64,000 bases of DNA from Candidatus Methylopumilus universalis (GTDB lineage Bacteria; Pseudomonadota; Gammaproteobacteria; Burkholderiales; Methylophilaceae): the NCBI GenBank assembly GCA_945883335.1, contig CAMCXI010000004.1, positions 124,001 to 188,000 on the forward strand, given 5' to 3'. Shown piece by piece: positions 8,594 through 16,536 of this stretch. Position 1 is the stretch's first letter, and each line of letters opens with the position of its first letter. The position numbers and the translations under genes are program-made. The notes below the pieces were generated by a model. It was given only the letters and a program-made list of their open reading frames with translations, was not told the origin of the DNA and searched no databases.

Positions 8594-9124
8594 ATGCGCG
8601 CCATCCATCTCGATTTCGCCTCAAGTCGTAAGCCATCCATGTTGGGGCTTCTGATGTTTACAGTCGCACTCCTTGCGCTCATGATGGTTTGGCAGCGTCA
8701 TACCCATATCAATCAAGCGTTGTTAACGCTAGACCAATCGATTCTAGAGTTAAAAGAACGTAAAGGCCTTAAACCAGCCGAGCCGGAGCTGCAAGCAAAA
8801 TCATCGGTGGATTTGCTCGCTAACATTGAAGAAGCTAAAAAACTTGCGAGTTTTTTAATGATTCCATGGGGCGATGTGTTGAGTGCCCTTGAAACTTCAG
8901 CTTTAGATGACTTAGCGCTACTTGCGATAGAGCCTGACGCAAAAAAGCGCCAACTCAAAATCACTGCCGAAGCGAAGAATAAAGACATCATGTTTAACTA
9001 CCTAGAAAAGCTTGAAGTGAGTAGCGAGCTTGCCAACGTTTATCTACTCAAGCATGAAATTGTCGAGGATGTCGATCAGCATCCCATCCGCTTTGTCGCC
9101 GTGGCCACTTGGAAAGACAAGTGA
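8594..9124 (+). CDS. PilN-like bitopic inner-membrane assembly protein
   Basis: A 176-residue protein with a short cytoplasmic N-terminus, one membrane span near residues 16-34 (MLGLLMFTVALLALMMVW), a helical segment with ALLTLDQSILELKERKG, and a small periplasmic alpha/beta domain. This is the PilN/GspL-C-terminal arrangement, which pairs with PilO in the inner-membrane ring. Family membership rests on architecture and gene order more than on residue identity. The stop overlaps the next start by one base (TGATG). Confidence 0.7.
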   Translation: MRAIHLDFASSRKPSMLGLLMFTVALLALMMVWQRHTHINQALLTLDQSILELKERKGLKPAEPELQAKSSVDLLANIEEAKKLASFLMIPWGDVLSALETSALDDLALLAIEPDAKKRQLKITAEAKNKDIMFNYLEKLEVSSELANVYLLKHEIVEDVDQHPIRFVAVATWKDK

Positions 9125-9741
9125 TGAGCAAGCCCAATATGAATAACCTCAAGATGAATGCGCTTGATATCAACGCAGTTAATATGAAGAGCCTACTGCG
9201 CTATCTAGAAGTGTTACGCCATCAGCTTGGGCTGCTCGGTACGCTTGGACTACTAGGCTTGGTGATCTGTTTGGTGATGGGGCTCACTTCATTGTTGCCA
9301 GGGGAGCAGGCGTTGCAACAAAAAACTCAGGCGCTCGCTTGGTTAAGTCAGCAACCTTCGCAGTCTGCCCTAGCGCAAGTACAATTGCCTAAGCTTAATG
9401 ATGAAGAAGCCCTGAAAAAGTTTTATGCGCAGTTTCCGCCGGTGGGCGAAGTGTCTAAAGTCTTAGCCCAGATTCATGAGTTAGCCCAAGCCAAAGGCAT
9501 TAGCCTCGTGGTGGGTGAATATAAGCTCGCCCCCGATGCGAATAATCCGCGCCTCATGCGTTATGAGATTATTTTTCCGGTGCAGGGCAGTTATAAAAAC
9601 CTCAAAGCATTTATTGCGAGCGCAAGTGAGCAATTTCCGACACTAGGCTTAGCTGAGGTCAATATCAAGCGTGAGACGGTCAAAGATACTGCGGTGCAAA
9701 TTAAACTTAGTTATGCATTACTCTTGAGGCGTGAACCATGA
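9124..9741 (+). CDS. PilO-like inner-membrane assembly protein
   Basis: About 205 residues with a single span near residues 32-54 (LLGTLGLLGLVICLVMGLTS) and a periplasmic region. In that region the phrases FYAQFPPVGEVSKVLAQIHE and AQAKGISLVVGEYKL follow the PilO pattern. It should heterodimerise with the preceding PilN-like protein. The ATG at 9124 is used rather than the TTG at 9109 because it gives the usual one-base stop/start overlap. Its stop overlaps the next gene by four bases. Confidence 0.75.
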   Translation: MSKPNMNNLKMNALDINAVNMKSLLRYLEVLRHQLGLLGTLGLLGLVICLVMGLTSLLPGEQALQQKTQALAWLSQQPSQSALAQVQLPKLNDEEALKKFYAQFPPVGEVSKVLAQIHELAQAKGISLVVGEYKLAPDANNPRLMRYEIIFPVQGSYKNLKAFIASASEQFPTLGLAEVNIKRETVKDTAVQIKLSYALLLRREP

Positions 9742-10376
9742 TGAGTCAGAAGCAAAGATGGATGATGCTTGGCGGTTTGCTTGCCTTAACCTTGCTCGCT
9801 ATTTATCTGGTTCAAGAGCCAGCAGAAGAAATTGTGTCGCAAGAAAGCGCATTAAAAGAGAGCTCGCCAACAAAAACCTTGCTAGCGCAGCGGCCTGAAC
9901 CCGGTGCTTTGACCAACAATGCACCGTCTCAATCCGCTATGAAAGTGGCTGAAGAGGCGATTTCAGTGTTGCCGGACCTCACGCAAAAGCATCTGTTTGT
10001 GGAGGATAAAGCTAAAAAAACGCAGGATTTATTTAAGGGCCACGCGTGGTATGTGCCACCACCGCCACCCAAGCCTGTGCCGGTGAAAGTAGAGCCGCCA
10101 CCGCCACCCGCAGCGCCGCCAGTGCCATTTTTCTACATGGGCAAATTAGAGCAGGCCCCGCAAGCGACGCAAGTATTTTTAACGGCTAATAATAAAGTGA
10201 TGTCAGTGACTGTGGGTAAAAATGTGGATACGCTCTGGCGCTTAGATAAAGAAGACGCCAATACGCTGACCTTTACTTACTTGCCTTTAGGGTTGACCAA
10301 AGCATTGTCAAAAGCCGTGCGTCCACCCGCAGGGGCAAAAGCAGCAGAACCCAATAATTCGGATGGGACAATGTAA
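9738..10376 (+). CDS. PilP/GspC-like periplasmic connector protein
   Basis: This 212-residue protein has one N-terminal span (about residues 9-26) and a long periplasmic region. Two proline-rich blocks near 110-135 (PPPPPKPVP and PPPPPAAPP) act as a probable spacer. A small C-terminal beta domain begins FFYMGKLEQ and resembles the HR domain of GspC and PilP, which bind the secretin. It probably links the PilN/O ring to the secretin encoded next. The lipobox usual in PilP is absent, so the single-span GspC-like topology fits better. A 97-base gap separates it from the secretin gene. Confidence 0.65.
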   Translation: MMSQKQRWMMLGGLLALTLLAIYLVQEPAEEIVSQESALKESSPTKTLLAQRPEPGALTNNAPSQSAMKVAEEAISVLPDLTQKHLFVEDKAKKTQDLFKGHAWYVPPPPPKPVPVKVEPPPPPAAPPVPFFYMGKLEQAPQATQVFLTANNKVMSVTVGKNVDTLWRLDKEDANTLTFTYLPLGLTKALSKAVRPPAGAKAAEPNNSDGTM

Positions 10377-10473
10377 TGTTCCATTTTAAGTCTTTGCAGT
10401 ATAAGTTTATGCAATATCAGATAATTTAATATCAGTGAATAAAGTAAAAGTGCAACCACAGAAGGAAATTTGC

Positions 10474-12495
10474 ATGATGTTTAGCTTTCAACGCAGTCCA
10501 TCATTTCAGCGCGTAGTTGCGCTTTGTCTCATCACATCGCTACTCAGTAGCTGTGCGTTTGCCCCATGGGAAAAATCAGCGGTCAATGGTAAAACGCCAG
10601 AAGAGCGCACGAGCAGTGCTCAAAAGCAAGCCAGTGAAAAACCGGAAGCTGCGATTCCACGTAAAGATTTATTAGTGACGCAAGATCAAGCGATTACGGA
10701 ACTTCTCACTGAAGCTGAAAAAGCCCGCAGTAACAGTCAGCTCGCCGAAGCCAGTGCCTTGTATAAGCGAGTGATTGCTTTAGCGCCCAATAATGTACGG
10801 GCTATTTCTGGCAAAGCCAGTATTGAGCGTGAGCAAAAGCAGCAAGTACGGATTGAAGAAGCGCGTAAGCTCAATACCACTAAAAATAGTGATGCCGCGC
10901 TCGCCATTTTACGCGGGGTGCTGATGGAGACCCCTGAACATAAAGAAGCATTGGCACTACAAACTGAAATTCGCAGCCAAAAGCCATTAGCCCGTACAGA
11001 GCCACCAAAGCTTAAACCCCCATTTCAAAAGCCAGTGACGCTAGAGTTTAGAGATGTGAGCGTTAAGATGATGTTCGAGGCGTTATCACGCGCAACCGGC
11101 ATTAACTTTATTTTAGATAAAGATATTAAAAGTGAAACCAAGGCCACTGCGTTTATTAAAAATGCCCCAATAGAGGAGGCCATCGAAATGGTGCTTGCTA
11201 CGAATGGCTTAGATAAAAAAGCCCTGACCGAAAACAGTGCGCTTGTGTTTCCTAATACCGCACAAAAAAATAAAGACTATAAAGAGCTCATGATCCGTAG
11301 CTTTTATCTCACCAACGCTTCTGCCAAACAAGTGGCAAGCACGATTAAAACTGTCTTAAAGTCTAAAGATGTGGTGGTTGATGAAAGACTGAATATGATC
11401 GTGATGCGCGACACCCCTGAGGTGATTCGTATTGCTGAGAAATTAGTCGCATCGAATGATCTAGCAGACCCAGAAGTGATGTTGGAGATCGAAGTGTTAG
11501 AGGTGAGTCGAAGCCGTTTACAAGAGTTGGGGATTAATTATCCTTCACAAATCGCAGTGAATAATCTTACTAATATTGCTACCAGCACTACGACTGCAGT
11601 GGCTACCACAGCTACTAGTGTGCTAACTGCCCAGCCATTAACCATTCAAAGCTTACAAAACCTAACTGCTGGATCACTAGGCGTATCACCTAACCCATCA
11701 CTCAACTTCAAAAAAACCACAGGTGATGTCAATTTAATCTCCAATCCCCGCATTCGTGTGCGTAATAATGAGAAAGCCAAAGTCATGGTAGGTGACAAAG
11801 TGCCAATTATTACCACCACATCCACGGCTAATGTGGGTATTTCTGAAAGTATCACTTATTTAGATGTCGGTCTCAAGTTGGATGTTCAGCCACGCATTAC
11901 CTTGGATGATTTTGTGAATATTAAAATAGAGCTAGAGGTCAGCTCGCTAGGGGATAAAACAGTCACTAAAAACGGGGCGAGCGTTTATAGCATAGGCACA
12001 CGTAACGCCAGCACCCAACTTCGCCTAAAAGATGGAGAAACGCAAGTGCTGGCTGGACTTATTTTAGATGGTGAGCGCAAAAGTGGGAGCAAATTGCCAG
12101 GGTTAGGCGATATTCCTGTTCTCGGTCGCTTGTTTGCAAACCAAGAGGATAAGAAGTCCAAAACAGAAATTGTACTTGCGATTACCCCACGTATCTTGGG
12201 CAATATTAGTCGTCCTAATGCAGAAATCTCCGAGTATTGGTCAGGCACCGATGTGTTGATTAATGATAGACCACAGATTAGTATGCCAATGAGCAGTGGC
12301 TTAAAATTGGTGCGTGAATTGCAAGTGGCTGAACCAGCGACTGCAGAGTCAGTTGTCTCACAAGAGCCTGTCGTAGAGCCATTACCAATCCCCACCCCTC
12401 CAACTTCGCCCCCAGTAACTCAAGATCTGAAGGTGGTCGTTCCCACTGAACCAAAGGCGCCACCACCTATTGATGATGCATCGCCAGCACAATAA
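10474..12495 (+). CDS. gspD: Outer-membrane secretin, lipoprotein (GspD/PilQ/MshL type)
   Basis: A protein of about 673 residues forming the outer-membrane channel. The N-terminus has a lipobox (LITSLLSSC), so it is a lipoprotein and may not need a separate pilotin. A TPR-like stretch (EASALYKRVIALAPNN) follows. The secretin/TonB short domain has the pattern VTLEFRDVSVKMMFEALSRA, then come N-type domains and the secretin core with the conserved VPIITT and TEIVLAITPRIL. The C-terminus is a proline-rich tail. The ATG at 10474 is preferred to the GTG at 10435 because AGAAGGA lies just upstream and the lipobox is then near the N-terminus. It is followed without a gap by the next pseudopilin gene. 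Confidence 0.9.
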   Translation: MMFSFQRSPSFQRVVALCLITSLLSSCAFAPWEKSAVNGKTPEERTSSAQKQASEKPEAAIPRKDLLVTQDQAITELLTEAEKARSNSQLAEASALYKRVIALAPNNVRAISGKASIEREQKQQVRIEEARKLNTTKNSDAALAILRGVLMETPEHKEALALQTEIRSQKPLARTEPPKLKPPFQKPVTLEFRDVSVKMMFEALSRATGINFILDKDIKSETKATAFIKNAPIEEAIEMVLATNGLDKKALTENSALVFPNTAQKNKDYKELMIRSFYLTNASAKQVASTIKTVLKSKDVVVDERLNMIVMRDTPEVIRIAEKLVASNDLADPEVMLEIEVLEVSRSRLQELGINYPSQIAVNNLTNIATSTTTAVATTATSVLTAQPLTIQSLQNLTAGSLGVSPNPSLNFKKTTGDVNLISNPRIRVRNNEKAKVMVGDKVPIITTTSTANVGISESITYLDVGLKLDVQPRITLDDFVNIKIELEVSSLGDKTVTKNGASVYSIGTRNASTQLRLKDGETQVLAGLILDGERKSGSKLPGLGDIPVLGRLFANQEDKKSKTEIVLAITPRILGNISRPNAEISEYWSGTDVLINDRPQISMPMSSGLKLVRELQVAEPATAESVVSQEPVVEPLPIPTPPTSPPVTQDLKVVVPTEPKAPPPIDDASPAQ

Positions 12496-12966
12496 ATGAA
12501 AAATAGTGGGTTTACCTTAATTGAGCTTGTAGTCACGGTGATGATCGTGGCTATTTTGGCAGCAGGCGCCTTGCCAATCGCGCAGTTAACCATACAGCGA
12601 AACAAAGAAACGGAGCTCAAGCAGGCACTGCGGCAAATCAGAGAGGCAATCGATTTATATAAAAAAGCTGTGGATGAAGGCTTAGTTAAAAAAACACTTG
12701 ACCAAACGGGTTATCCGCCAAATTTAGAAGTGTTGGAGCAAGGTGTAATCAACCAAAAAGATACGAAAGGGAAGCTGATTAAGTTTATTCGCAAAATACC
12801 AAGAGACCCCATGAATAATGACGCCGACTTAAAACCAGCAGAAACATGGGCCAAGCGAAGCTATGCCAGCGATGTTAACGCACCGGCAGAAGGGGTGGAT
12901 GTCTACGATGTGTATTCCCGTAGTCCCAAGAAAGCCATTGATGGCACGATCTATAACACTTGGTGA
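12496..12966 (+). CDS. Type II secretion/MSHA-like pseudopilin 2
   Basis: A 156-residue pseudopilin with a four-residue leader (MKNSG) and the cleavage/methylation segment GFTLIELVVTVMIVAILA, with Glu at mature position 5. The body contains IREAIDLYKKAVDEG and a C-terminal GspG-like loop ending in VYDVYSRSPKKAIDGT. The start codon follows the secretin stop directly, so the two are coupled. It is probably a minor or alternative pilus subunit, since a true GspG already heads the operon. Confidence 0.88.
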   Translation: MKNSGFTLIELVVTVMIVAILAAGALPIAQLTIQRNKETELKQALRQIREAIDLYKKAVDEGLVKKTLDQTGYPPNLEVLEQGVINQKDTKGKLIKFIRKIPRDPMNNDADLKPAETWAKRSYASDVNAPAEGVDVYDVYSRSPKKAIDGTIYNTW

Positions 12967-12970
12967 GCCT

Positions 12971-13417
12971 ATGAAAGCAATTAATAAGTTACCGATCAAA
13001 TGCAAGGGTTTGTCTCAATCTCAGCGGTTATCTTACTCATCCAAGAAAACAAGCCGTGGCTTTACGCTGATTGAGTTGATGGTGGTGATGACCGTCATCG
13101 CCTTATTGATTGCAATTGCCGTGCCACGCTATTTTCATAGTGTAGAACAAGCCAAAGAAGCCACATTGAAGCAGTCACTCAGCGTCATGCGGGTGGCGAT
13201 CGATAAATTTTATGGGGATAACGACCGTTATCCGTCATCCATTCAAGAGCTAGTCGCTAAAAAGTATATCCGTGCGGTGCCGATAGATCCCATGACAGAA
13301 AGTACTGAAACTTGGGTGACGCTATCTCCAAGTTTGGATATTACTGGTTCTGTATTTGATATTAAAAGTGGCGCAACAGGCAACGCTAAAGATGGGACAG
13401 CTTATGCTGAATGGTGA
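12971..13417 (+). CDS. Type II secretion/MSHA-like pseudopilin 3
   Basis: This pseudopilin has about 148 residues. It has an unusually long basic leader (about 29 residues) before the peptidase site G/FTLIELMVVMTVIALLI, with Glu at mature position 5 intact. The globular part holds ATLKQSLSVMRVAIDKFYGD and a GspG-like tail (SSIQELVAKKYIRAVPIDP). The ATG at 12971 comes four bases after the previous stop and gives the expected reading. A longer frame from 12863 would overlap the previous gene and is not needed. Its stop overlaps the next start by one base. Confidence 0.88.
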   Translation: MKAINKLPIKCKGLSQSQRLSYSSKKTSRGFTLIELMVVMTVIALLIAIAVPRYFHSVEQAKEATLKQSLSVMRVAIDKFYGDNDRYPSSIQELVAKKYIRAVPIDPMTESTETWVTLSPSLDITGSVFDIKSGATGNAKDGTAYAEW

Positions 13418-14136
13418 TGAACATCATGCGAGCTCAACTCGGTAGCAACTTTCAGCATGGCTTCACTTATATTGGCCTGCTTTTATTTATCGCCATCACT
13501 GGCGTAGGCTTATCAGTGGCAGGCATGAGCTGGCAATATCAAGTGCGCGCTGAAAAAGAAAAACAGCTGCTGTTTGTGGGTGCGGAATTTAGGAATGCCA
13601 TTAATAGTTACTATGCTAGCTCGCCAGATGCCGCCAAAGTTTATCCTGCTAGCCTCAATGATTTGTTGCTTGATAAGCGCTTGCCCAATATTAAACGGCA
13701 TTTGCGCAAAATATACCTAGACCCCATGACAGGCAAAGCAGATTGGGGTGTAGTTAAGCAGCAGGGGCGTATTGTTGGCATTTACAGCCGCTCGAGCTTA
13801 ATGCCATATAAGCAGAAAGGCTTTAGTGCGGCAGATGCAAATTTTGCGAGCTCTCGTCGTTATAACGATTGGAGTTTTGTAGGCGCTGGCATTGAAACTA
13901 CTTTACAAGGTTTAAAGCTGTCACTAACCACCAATGCTAGCAAAAATAAGTTGGATGCTGCGGCACTAGAATCTATCCAACAGCCCTTAAATAACAACAG
14001 TAATCAAGATAAAGCTATTTCTACGAAACCAAATGATCCCGCTTCAAATTCCGAAAGTAAAGTTGATGATGAGCCAATTCTGTATATGCAGGATGGTGTC
14101 ATCACGCTTAACCCAAAACTGTCCAATCAAAAGTGA
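13417..14136 (+). CDS. Atypical pseudopilin lacking Glu5 (GspK-like minor subunit?)
   Basis: About 239 residues, larger than its neighbours. The hydrophobic N-terminus follows the prepilin layout (QHGFTYIGLLLFIAITGVGL), but mature position 5 is Gly instead of Glu. Loss of Glu5 is characteristic of the tip subunit GspK and of some minor pilins. The body has EKEKQLLFVGAEFRNAINSY and a conserved DPMTGKADWGVV phrase. The C-terminal third is Asn/Ser/Lys-rich and probably disordered. It overlaps the preceding stop by one base and is the last gene of the operon. It could start or cap the pseudopilus, though its GspK relationship is inferred from the missing Glu and its size. Confidence 0.8.
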   Translation: MNIMRAQLGSNFQHGFTYIGLLLFIAITGVGLSVAGMSWQYQVRAEKEKQLLFVGAEFRNAINSYYASSPDAAKVYPASLNDLLLDKRLPNIKRHLRKIYLDPMTGKADWGVVKQQGRIVGIYSRSSLMPYKQKGFSAADANFASSRRYNDWSFVGAGIETTLQGLKLSLTTNASKNKLDAAALESIQQPLNNNSNQDKAISTKPNDPASNSESKVDDEPILYMQDGVITLNPKLSNQK

Positions 14137-14323
14137 TCGGCAAAGTGATGAACAAATCTGATTGCAGTCTTGAAATTATCAGAATGAAAATACAAAGGTT
14201 TTCGATAAACGGCAGATGAGATTGCTCAATTAGCTTCGCTCCGCAACAAACTATCGTTTAAAACTCATATTAATAGATTGGGGAGCGAAGTTTCTAATAA
14301 TTAACTTCTAATTAAAAGCAGCG

Positions 14324-15079
14324 TTACTTTGCTTTATTGCTGGCAATGATAGCCTCCACCAATTCTTGAGGTATTTGAGTTTGTTGGCCATTATTTAAAT
14401 AAATAGTTGGGGTGCCGAATACGCCAATTTTTTCAGCAAGCGCTTCATTAGCTGAAAGTGGATTGTCACAAACTGCTTTTTCAGGGGCAACGTTCTTTAC
14501 CATAAAATTGTTCCAAGCTTCAGCTTTATCTTTCGAACACCAAATGGATTCAGATTTTGAAGCGGCATCAGGGTGCAGGTCTTTCAGGGGATATAGGAAA
14601 ATATAAGCGGTGTAGTCGGTAACACCAGTTTTAGCTAGGCCAGTTTCAAGTGTTTTGCAGAAAGGGCAATCGGGATCGCTAAATACCGCAAATTTATAGG
14701 CGCCAGACCCTTTTTTAACTTCAATAGCATTTTGTAACGGCAACTCATTAAATTTAATAGTCGTGAGTTGTTTTAAACTTTCTTCCGTTAAATTCCTTTT
14801 GCTTGCAGTTTCAATTACTGTACCGTTGACGATGACATGGGAAAAATTTTTGTCTGTATAAATCAAATTTCCCTGAGTAAAAACCTCGTACATGCCAGCA
14901 ATCGGTGAAGGTTTGATACTTTTAGCCTTAATCGGGGGGGTTTCACTTTCAAGTTTTGATTTAATTGCTGCCAAATCTTCAATTGCGCCAGCGTGTACTA
15001 ATGAATTAGCGCCAGCGAGCAGCAAAATAAACAGCCCTGAAAAAGGAAGCTTGAGGTTAAAGATTTTATCTGATGACAT
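14324..15079 (-). CDS. Periplasmic disulfide isomerase, DsbC/DsbG-like
   Basis: A 251-residue protein with a signal peptide (about 1-30, ending SLVHA). The N-terminal half resembles the DsbC dimerisation domain (MYEVFTQGNLIYTD). The thioredoxin-fold C-terminal half has the active site CPFC at residues 138-141 and the cis-proline loop GTPTIYL. A second cysteine pair (near 181 and 201) matches the structural disulfide of DsbC. The active site differs from the usual CGYC of DsbC. It probably corrects disulfides in exported proteins. It faces the secretion operon on the opposite strand, which fits a role in folding secreted substrates, but dsbC genes are often placed freely. Confidence 0.88.
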   Translation of the reverse strand: MSSDKIFNLKLPFSGLFILLLAGANSLVHAGAIEDLAAIKSKLESETPPIKAKSIKPSPIAGMYEVFTQGNLIYTDKNFSHVIVNGTVIETASKRNLTEESLKQLTTIKFNELPLQNAIEVKKGSGAYKFAVFSDPDCPFCKTLETGLAKTGVTDYTAYIFLYPLKDLHPDAASKSESIWCSKDKAEAWNNFMVKNVAPEKAVCDNPLSANEALAEKIGVFGTPTIYLNNGQQTQIPQELVEAIIASNKAK

Positions 15080-15582
15080 AATGATAATTATTTTCCTTGA
15101 GAATTAATAAACAAATTAGAAAAAATATTAAAAAATAAATAATTTTAAATAATTATACGTACACAAAATGTCAAAATTGTGACGCAGCTAATTCTTGCAG
15201 GGAAGTCAAGATTGTTATCATCTTGATATGCTACAGGTCTTACTTAGTAGGTATTTTGGCACATAAAAAGCAACCATTTTGATGGTGCAATGACTCTTTT
15301 TAATAGTCCTAAAGCACTAGGAGCCTCAGTAACAATTTTAATAATTAGGATATAAACTGCGCATAAAAATTAAAGAATCACTTAATTAGTTTTAATTAAT
15401 TTGTTTTCTATTATTTTCTAGAAAAGTTACACCCCAAAAAATACATATAGATCTAAATCACTAGATTTGGATAATATAAGTTTAACAAAGTTCGAGTAAC
15501 ATCTTTTGGGTGTAGAAGTGGAAGTAGAAGTAGAAGTAGAAGTTGTTGTTTAGGTTTTTATTGTTAAATTAAGGAGTAATTT
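15080..15582. other. AT-rich intergenic region with repeats, upstream of PEP-CTERM gene
   Basis: About 500 bases without a credible gene. The minus-strand side holds a TATAAT at 15157-15152 that could serve the dsbC-like gene, with TTGACAT ten bases upstream. Nearer the plus-strand gene are a small inverted repeat (AAATC/GATTT, 15455-15468) and an imperfect long-range inverted pair TACACCCCAAAA (15428-15439) and TTTTGGGTGTA (15504-15514). A GTAGAA-type short repeat follows at 15512-15543. A strong AAGGAG ribosome-binding site lies at 15570-15575. A long leader or small RNA is possible but not shown. Confidence 0.4.
15512..15543 (+). repeat. Short tandem repeat, GTAGAA-like units
   Basis: The sequence reads GTAGAAGTGGAAGTAGAAGT and continues with further GTAGAA units, five units in all with one variant (GTGGAA). 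It lies between the probable promoter and the ribosome-binding site of the PEP-CTERM gene. Its copy number could change by replication slippage. Confidence 0.7.
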
Positions 15583-16419
15583 ATGAAATTTAAATTTAAG
15601 TCTGTTATTGCGGCAGCTGTTCTATCAGTCGCTGCGACCTCAGCTAACGCAGCAATCACTGGTGGTGGTAACTCTGAGTTGGTATTCAGCGCTTGGGATT
15701 CAGTTGCTGGTGTTGGTTATACGTTCGACTTGGACTGGACCAAAGCGTTAAATGATATGGTTGGAATTGATCAAACTACAGCAAACAACGCAACTTTGAC
15801 CGCTAATGCGAAGGTAAGTGCATCAATGATTGACGCTAACGGCGTAATTTATGACGGTGCTTTGACTGGCTTGCCGTTCACCAATGCTGCCAATGTTCAG
15901 TGGAACCTAGGTGCTTTTGACAGTGGTTCTGGTCGAACACGCTTGCTGATGACTCAAGGCGATTCTGGCTTAACATTTGCATCAACAAATGACCAAGTTA
16001 AAACAGCAGCTACCCTTTTCGGTTCATATGCGCCAGCATCTAATGGTTTTATTCTGTCAGCAGCAGACGATACTTATGCTGTTACGAGTAACACTAACGG
16101 TATTGCTTACGCGGGTAATTTTGGTACAGGTTGGAATGGTAACACTGTTGATACTACTAATGTTTTAGGTGGATCTTCAAACATGTATCTTCTTGCGCCG
16201 ACAACGCTATCTGCAAGTGCTGCCCAAGCAATCAATATGCAACTTTTGTCGTTTGATGGTAATGCTATCGTAGCAAGAACATATATGGATGAAAATGATG
16301 TATGGCGTCTCAATATTTCGTCAGTTGCGGCAGTTCCAGAGGCTGAAACTAACGCCATGATGTTGGCTGGTCTAGGTTTAATAGGTTTCATTGCTCGTCG
16401 CCGTCGTAAGGCTTTTTAA
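15583..16419 (+). CDS. PEP-CTERM sorting-signal protein, exosortase substrate
   Basis: A 278-residue secreted protein. It has a signal peptide (1-23, ending TSANA) and a Ser/Thr/Asn/Gly-rich body low in cysteine and charge. The last 28 residues have the tripartite PEP-CTERM form: VPEAETNAMMLAGLGLIGFI followed by ARRRRKAF. The usual Pro-Glu-Pro is Pro-Glu-Ala here. Such tails are recognised by exosortase (XrtB at 53875 is the obvious candidate), which cleaves and probably transfers the protein to an envelope carrier. No catalytic domain was recognised, so a structural or biofilm-matrix role is inferred. A strong ribosome-binding site (AAGGAG) precedes the ATG. Confidence 0.9.
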   Translation: MKFKFKSVIAAAVLSVAATSANAAITGGGNSELVFSAWDSVAGVGYTFDLDWTKALNDMVGIDQTTANNATLTANAKVSASMIDANGVIYDGALTGLPFTNAANVQWNLGAFDSGSGRTRLLMTQGDSGLTFASTNDQVKTAATLFGSYAPASNGFILSAADDTYAVTSNTNGIAYAGNFGTGWNGNTVDTTNVLGGSSNMYLLAPTTLSASAAQAINMQLLSFDGNAIVARTYMDENDVWRLNISSVAAVPEAETNAMMLAGLGLIGFIARRRRKAF

Positions 16420-16536
16420 GTTATAAGATTTGTGATTACTTTCTGCTCAATAATCTAATTTTAAAGGATTAAGGGCGAGTTGATTTAATGTGTCACCTTG
16501 ATGTTTTTTTAATATATACATTTTGAGGAATAAATT

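Noticed and set aside
14234-14290. Inverted repeat CTTCGCTCC/GGAGCGAAG after the pseudopilin operon
   Set aside because: The arms are nine bases with a 39-base loop and no T run, too weak to call a terminator.
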